A stretch of 64,000 nucleotides of DNA from Oceanirhabdus sp. W0125-5 (lineage in GTDB: Bacteria; Bacillota; Clostridia; Clostridiales; Clostridiaceae). Shown here piece after piece: positions 60,791 to 64,000 of the stretch. Under the pieces are notes generated by a model. It saw nothing but the letters and a program-made list of their open reading frames with translations, did no database searches and was not told the DNA's origin. A program made the translations under genes and the position numbers. The DNA lies in NCBI RefSeq assembly GCF_027938815.1, contig NZ_CP115913.1, positions 616,001 through 680,000 of the forward strand, in the 5' to 3' direction. How positions within the stretch are numbered: the first letter of the stretch is position 1; each line of letters opens with the position of its first letter.

Positions 60791-62350
60791 ATGCATTGGG
60801 CACAAAGAATAGCAGAAGATTTAATAAGTAAGTATCCAGAGAAAGAAGTATTTGTATGTGCATCTGGGATTAGTCCATCTGGTTCTGTTCATATAGGAAA
60901 TTTTAGAGAGATAATAACAACTTATTTTGTAGTTAGAGCATTGCAAAAATTAGGGAAGAAGACGAGATTTATATTCTCGTGGGATGATTTTGATAGATTT
61001 AGAAAGGTTCCAAAGAATATTGACAGTTCATATGAGAAGTATATTGGAATGCCATATTCAGAGATACCAGATCCATATGGGTGTCACGGTTCTTATGCTG
61101 AACACTTTGAATCAGAATTTGAAGAAGCTTTAAGAGTATTTGGTATAGATGTGGAGTTTATATATCAGAGTAAAGAATATAAATCTGGAAGATATAATGA
61201 AAATATACTTCATGCTTTAATGGAGAGAAGAAGAATATATGATATCCTAATGAGTTTTAAAACACAAGAACCTACAGAAGAACAGCGAAATTCCTTTTAC
61301 CCTATAACGCTTTATTGCAAAAGCTGCAGGAAGGATGATACAACAATCGAGAACTTTCATGAGAGTACAGGAGTAATCCAATATAGTTGTAAATGTGGAA
61401 ATGCTGATAGTGTAAAGGTCTTAGAAGCAGATAATATTAAATTGAATTGGAAGATTGACTGGCCAATGAGATGGATGGTTGAAGATGTATTATTTGAACC
61501 CGGTGGTAGAGATCATTCATCTGAAACTGGAAGTTATAATGTATCAAAAGTTATAGACAAGGAAATTTTCAATCATAAAGCTCCTGAGTATGCTGCATAT
61601 GAGTTTATTGGAATCAAGGGAACAAATGGTAAGATGTCAAGTTCAGCTGGGAATATAATAACTCCAGGAGAACTATTGAAAATATATATTCCTGAGATAA
61701 TATTGTTTATGTTCTCAAAATACACGCCTAATGCAGCTTTTAATATTGGACTTGATGATGATGTGTTAAGAAACTATTCAGAATTTGAGAGATATACTAA
61801 TGCTAATGAGTTAGGACGTCTAAATGATGAAGATATTAAATATTCTTTAGAGCTATCTTATATAGGAGAAGAAAACAGGAATCTTCCTAAGTTTGGACAG
61901 ATGGCAGGGATATTTCCATTAGTTAACTTTGACATTAATGCACTTGTAGATGTAATGAGCAAGTCTGGGGAAGTATTTTCAATGGATAAAATCAAAATTT
62001 TAAGTGATAGAATATATAATTGGATTAATGAATGGAATAAAGAGAAAGCAATAAGTATACGAGTAGAAAAAGACAACGAGTATTATGATAGTTTAAGTGA
62101 AATAGAAAAAGAATGGCTTGTAGGAGTATGTAATGTGATTGAAGATAGTGAAAATCAGGATAGTCAATTACTTATGAAAGCTTTATATGATGTTTGTCAT
62201 GATGAAGATAAGAAGATAAAAAAAGCAAATCAAAAAAGATTATTTAGCATTGTATATAAACTTGTGTTAAATAGCGATAGTGGACCAAGGTTACCATTAT
62301 TAATAAACACAGTTGGAATTGAAGAGTGTTTGAGGTTATTAAGGTTTTAA
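60791..62350 (+). CDS. lysS: Class I lysyl-tRNA synthetase
   Basis: 519 residues from the ATG at 60791 with AAGGAG 9 nt upstream. It has the class I signatures: SGSVHIGN (HIGH motif, about residues 30-37) and GKMSSSAGN (KMSKS motif, about residues 280-288). A zinc-ribbon of CKSC...CKCGN occurs at about 177-206. The class I fold for LysRS is mainly archaeal but present in some bacteria, including clostridia and Bacillus cereus. It charges tRNA-Lys and is preceded by a lysine-type T-box. Whether a class II LysRS is also present in the genome cannot be seen. Confidence 0.93.
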   Translation: MHWAQRIAEDLISKYPEKEVFVCASGISPSGSVHIGNFREIITTYFVVRALQKLGKKTRFIFSWDDFDRFRKVPKNIDSSYEKYIGMPYSEIPDPYGCHGSYAEHFESEFEEALRVFGIDVEFIYQSKEYKSGRYNENILHALMERRRIYDILMSFKTQEPTEEQRNSFYPITLYCKSCRKDDTTIENFHESTGVIQYSCKCGNADSVKVLEADNIKLNWKIDWPMRWMVEDVLFEPGGRDHSSETGSYNVSKVIDKEIFNHKAPEYAAYEFIGIKGTNGKMSSSAGNIITPGELLKIYIPEIILFMFSKYTPNAAFNIGLDDDVLRNYSEFERYTNANELGRLNDEDIKYSLELSYIGEENRNLPKFGQMAGIFPLVNFDINALVDVMSKSGEVFSMDKIKILSDRIYNWINEWNKEKAISIRVEKDNEYYDSLSEIEKEWLVGVCNVIEDSENQDSQLLMKALYDVCHDEDKKIKKANQKRLFSIVYKLVLNSDSGPRLPLLINTVGIEECLRLLRF

Positions 62351-62369
62351 ATAATAAAGTATTATAGCG

Positions 62370-62393
62370 AGGCGCGTGAAACGCGCCTTTTTT
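62370..62393 (+). terminator. Terminator of lysS
   Basis: GGCGCGT and ACGCGCC around GAA, followed by TTTTTT. It is the most GC-rich hairpin in this part of the window. Confidence 0.9.
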
Positions 62394-62500
62394 ATTTAAA
62401 TAATGTAAGAAAAATTATGATTTATTTAACTTGCTACAACATACTATAACTCAAGTTAGATAAGTATTATTAAAATTATTTAATGTGAAAGCATCTCTGA

Positions 62501-62529
62501 ATGGTAAAATATTACATTAAAGTAATGTA
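62501..62529 (+). promoter_or_regulatory. Shared 15-mer and inverted repeat before HlyD-like gene
   Basis: ATGGTAAAATATTAC (62501-62515) also occurs at 53121-53135, at a similar distance from the next gene start (about 140 nt). It is followed here by TACATTA-AAG-TAATGTA (62513-62529). Confidence 0.4.
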
Positions 62530-62642
62530 GGCATAGATATAAAATCACATAAAACATGATAAAATGTAGTAAATGGAAATAAATGTAATAACCATAATGA
62601 AAATCATGAAATTATCTTTATATCATTCAAGGGGGTATTAAT

Positions 62643-63617
62643 ATGATTAAAGAAAGGAAAAAAGTTTTAGCTATTTCCATAATTTTATTATTAATCATGA
62701 ATCTAACATCTTGTGGGAGTATGATTAAAAGTAAAAAAAAGCAGCCGATATTGCTCACAAGCAAAGAACTTAAATTTATTACTGAGAAGGCAATTAAAAT
62801 GGATATAGATGATAAGATTGAGGTTGATGGGAGAGTAGATAGCTATAATTCGGAAAGGTTATCATTTGAAAAAATTGGATATTTAACTTATTATAATGTT
62901 TACATGGGTAAAGAAGTGAAAAAAGGAGAACTTTTAGCGGCTCTTGATATAGAGGATATTGATTTTAAAATTAAGGTTTTAGAGTTAAAGGTAAAGCAAG
63001 ACAAGATTAAAATTGAAATAGCTAAAGAATCCGGAGATGCTTTAAAGATAAAAGATTCGGAAATAGAATTGGAACTTCATGAAATGGAATTAGATAAATT
63101 ATATGATCATAGGGAAAATTACTGTTTGATTTCAGGAATTGATGGAATTGTAAGTTCCTATAATGATAAAAACTTAGGAAGTAAAGTCAATGAAAATGAA
63201 TCCATGATAAATATTATGGATACAAATGCTTTATGTATCAAGTTTTTAGTAGATGAAGAAGATGTAAAAAGAGTTGAAATAGGAGACAGAGTTCAGGTTT
63301 GTATAAATGATGAGATTTTTGAATCTGAAATTACTGATATAAATAAGAGGGTTATTACAAGTAAATTACCAGATGAATTAAATGGCAAAGTAACTCCCTT
63401 AAGTACAGTTAAAGTTCAAAAGGTGTTTAAACAGATAAAAGATGCAATTTTAGTTCCTAAAACAGGAATATATACTGATAAATTAGGTGTTAGTACTGTA
63501 CAAGTTATAGAGGATGGAAGAATAATAACTAAAGAAATAGAATTAGGTGAGGAAGTTTTGGATTACTATCAAGTTTTGAAAGGAATTGAGGAAGGGGAAG
63601 AAATTCTTGTTAAATAG
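62643..63617 (+). CDS. HlyD/RND-type efflux adaptor lipoprotein
   Basis: 324 residues, ATG with AAGGGGG upstream. The signal peptide ends LTSC with lipidated C24. It has two half lipoyl-like segments (YNVYMGKEVKKGELLAAL, about 78-95, and SGIDGIVSSYNDKNLGSKVNENESMINI, about 163-190), separated by a helical hairpin (about 100-150), then a barrel domain and a C-terminal strand KTGIYTDKLGVSTVQVIEDG. This is the adaptor for MacAB-like ABC exporters, which in Gram-positives spans the wall space. A permease gene follows after 11 nt. Confidence 0.87.
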   Translation: MIKERKKVLAISIILLLIMNLTSCGSMIKSKKKQPILLTSKELKFITEKAIKMDIDDKIEVDGRVDSYNSERLSFEKIGYLTYYNVYMGKEVKKGELLAALDIEDIDFKIKVLELKVKQDKIKIEIAKESGDALKIKDSEIELELHEMELDKLYDHRENYCLISGIDGIVSSYNDKNLGSKVNENESMINIMDTNALCIKFLVDEEDVKRVEIGDRVQVCINDEIFESEITDINKRVITSKLPDELNGKVTPLSTVKVQKVFKQIKDAILVPKTGIYTDKLGVSTVQVIEDGRIITKEIELGEEVLDYYQVLKGIEEGEEILVK

Positions 63618-63628
63618 AGGTGAATGAA

Positions 63629-64000
63629 ATGCTATTTAGATTAATAAAAAAAATTACTAAGAATTTTGGGGTTTTTGCAGCATTATTTTTTGGTATTATT
63701 TTATCTTTGGTAATTATCAATAGTATTGCCATTTATGGAAATAGTTTAAGTGATATGCTACTTCAAAAAGAACTATCAAAATATGAAACAAAATTTAAAG
63801 AGACCGCTGGATCTGTATCTGTATCATATTTTAATTCAGATATAAATTCCGGTTTTTCAGAGGAAATTAGAGATAGTTATATATCTATATTAAGTAAAAC
63901 TAATATGAACATAGAACCAGGACGAATTATGGCTACAGCGAATGAAGGTGCTGTATGGAAAGAAGCTGAAAGTTATAATCCACAAGAGTATTTTTTCTGT
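63629..64000 (+). CDS. ABC transporter permease (MacB/FtsX-like), partial
   Basis: Only the first 124 codons are in the window. GAGGTG lies 8 nt upstream of the ATG. It begins with MLFRLIKKITKNFGVFAALFFG, then one long hydrophobic helix (about 14-36) and an extracytoplasmic region (YETKFKETAGSVSVSYFNSD), as in FtsX-type permeases of MacAB systems. It should form an efflux complex with the adaptor just upstream; the ATPase is expected to lie beyond the window. Confidence 0.75.
   Translation, partial: MLFRLIKKITKNFGVFAALFFGIILSLVIINSIAIYGNSLSDMLLQKELSKYETKFKETAGSVSVSYFNSDINSGFSEEIRDSYISILSKTNMNIEPGRIMATANEGAVWKEAESYNPQEYFFC

Noticed and set aside
60561-60863. 100-residue minus-strand ORF across the hairpin element and lysS start
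   Set aside because: It is composed of palindromic repeat DNA and antisense to the start of lysS.
1-64000. tRNA, rRNA or prophage genes
   Set aside because: I saw no cloverleaf-like sequence, ribosomal RNA motif, integrase, terminase or transposase on either strand; absence is by eye and short tRNAs could be missed.

Overview
The window is AT-rich, Gram-positive DNA most like a spore-forming Clostridium (Clostridiaceae). Evidence: strong GGAGG-type ribosome sites, ATG/GTG/TTG starts, two T-box leaders, CD1871A/CD3324-type small proteins, two Cys-rich proteins resembling clostridial exosporium proteins, and a class I lysyl-tRNA synthetase. It reads as ordinary chromosome with a dense accessory middle. 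I see no phage, transposase, plasmid gene, rRNA, tRNA or CRISPR array.

Layout. 1-1.2 kb: end of a thioredoxin-like gene, a 45-residue CXXC protein and a NapH-like iron-sulfur membrane protein. 1.2-6.4 kb: chemoreceptor, AraC regulator and a two-component pair. 6.4-9.5 kb: a tryptophan T-box driving a trpXYZ-like ABC importer. 9.5-15.1 kb: a second two-component pair and an ABC-2 exporter. 15.2-22.1 kb: small enzymes, two tandem enterochelin-esterase-like hydrolases, a CD3324 protein with a 46-residue zinc-ribbon partner, and a GNAT-like protein. 22.1-29.2 kb: Gfo/Idh/MocA oxidoreductase divergent from a WYL regulator, a PutP-like symporter, an orphan ECF S component and a LanFEG/Bcr-like ABC transporter. 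29.3-37.6 kb: GNATs, methyltransferases, a MerR-methyltransferase fusion, tandem duplicated GNAT and DUF2785 genes, and a second WYL regulator. 37.7-43.4 kb: TatD nuclease, two spore-surface-like proteins, methyltransferase, MerR, two GNATs. 43.6-49 kb: a broken DUF6886 gene, a DUF5052 lipoprotein, and an aminotransferase-GNAT-EamA operon divergent from a MocR regulator. 49.3-57.6 kb: a heterodimeric ABC exporter and a four-gene ABC-2 module with an unrecognised exported protein. 57.6-64 kb: thioesterase, phytase-like esterase, VOC protein, a lysine T-box with class I LysRS, and the start of an HlyD/MacB-like efflux operon.

Two dispersed repeat families stand out. The first is a perfect or near-perfect inverted repeat (arm AGGGGACAGTTCTCAAG) present at 12 sites between 24.1 and 58.2 kb, ten of them within about 30 nt downstream of a stop codon, where they probably act as terminators. 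The second is a larger two-fold symmetric element made of mirrored hairpins: complete inside the lysS leader (60.46-60.70 kb) and as a half copy at 13.41-13.56 kb. Hairpin stems differ between copies by paired changes.

Regulatory logic visible in the DNA: two MerR-type promoters with 19-bp spacers, a TGACA-N6-TGTCA operator candidate at both WYL regulators and at one DUF2785 gene, GTACAA repeats 30 bp apart in the MocR intergenic region, and three TTGTAA repeats at 11-bp spacing before the ABC-2 module. All function calls come from reading motifs; no database search was possible.
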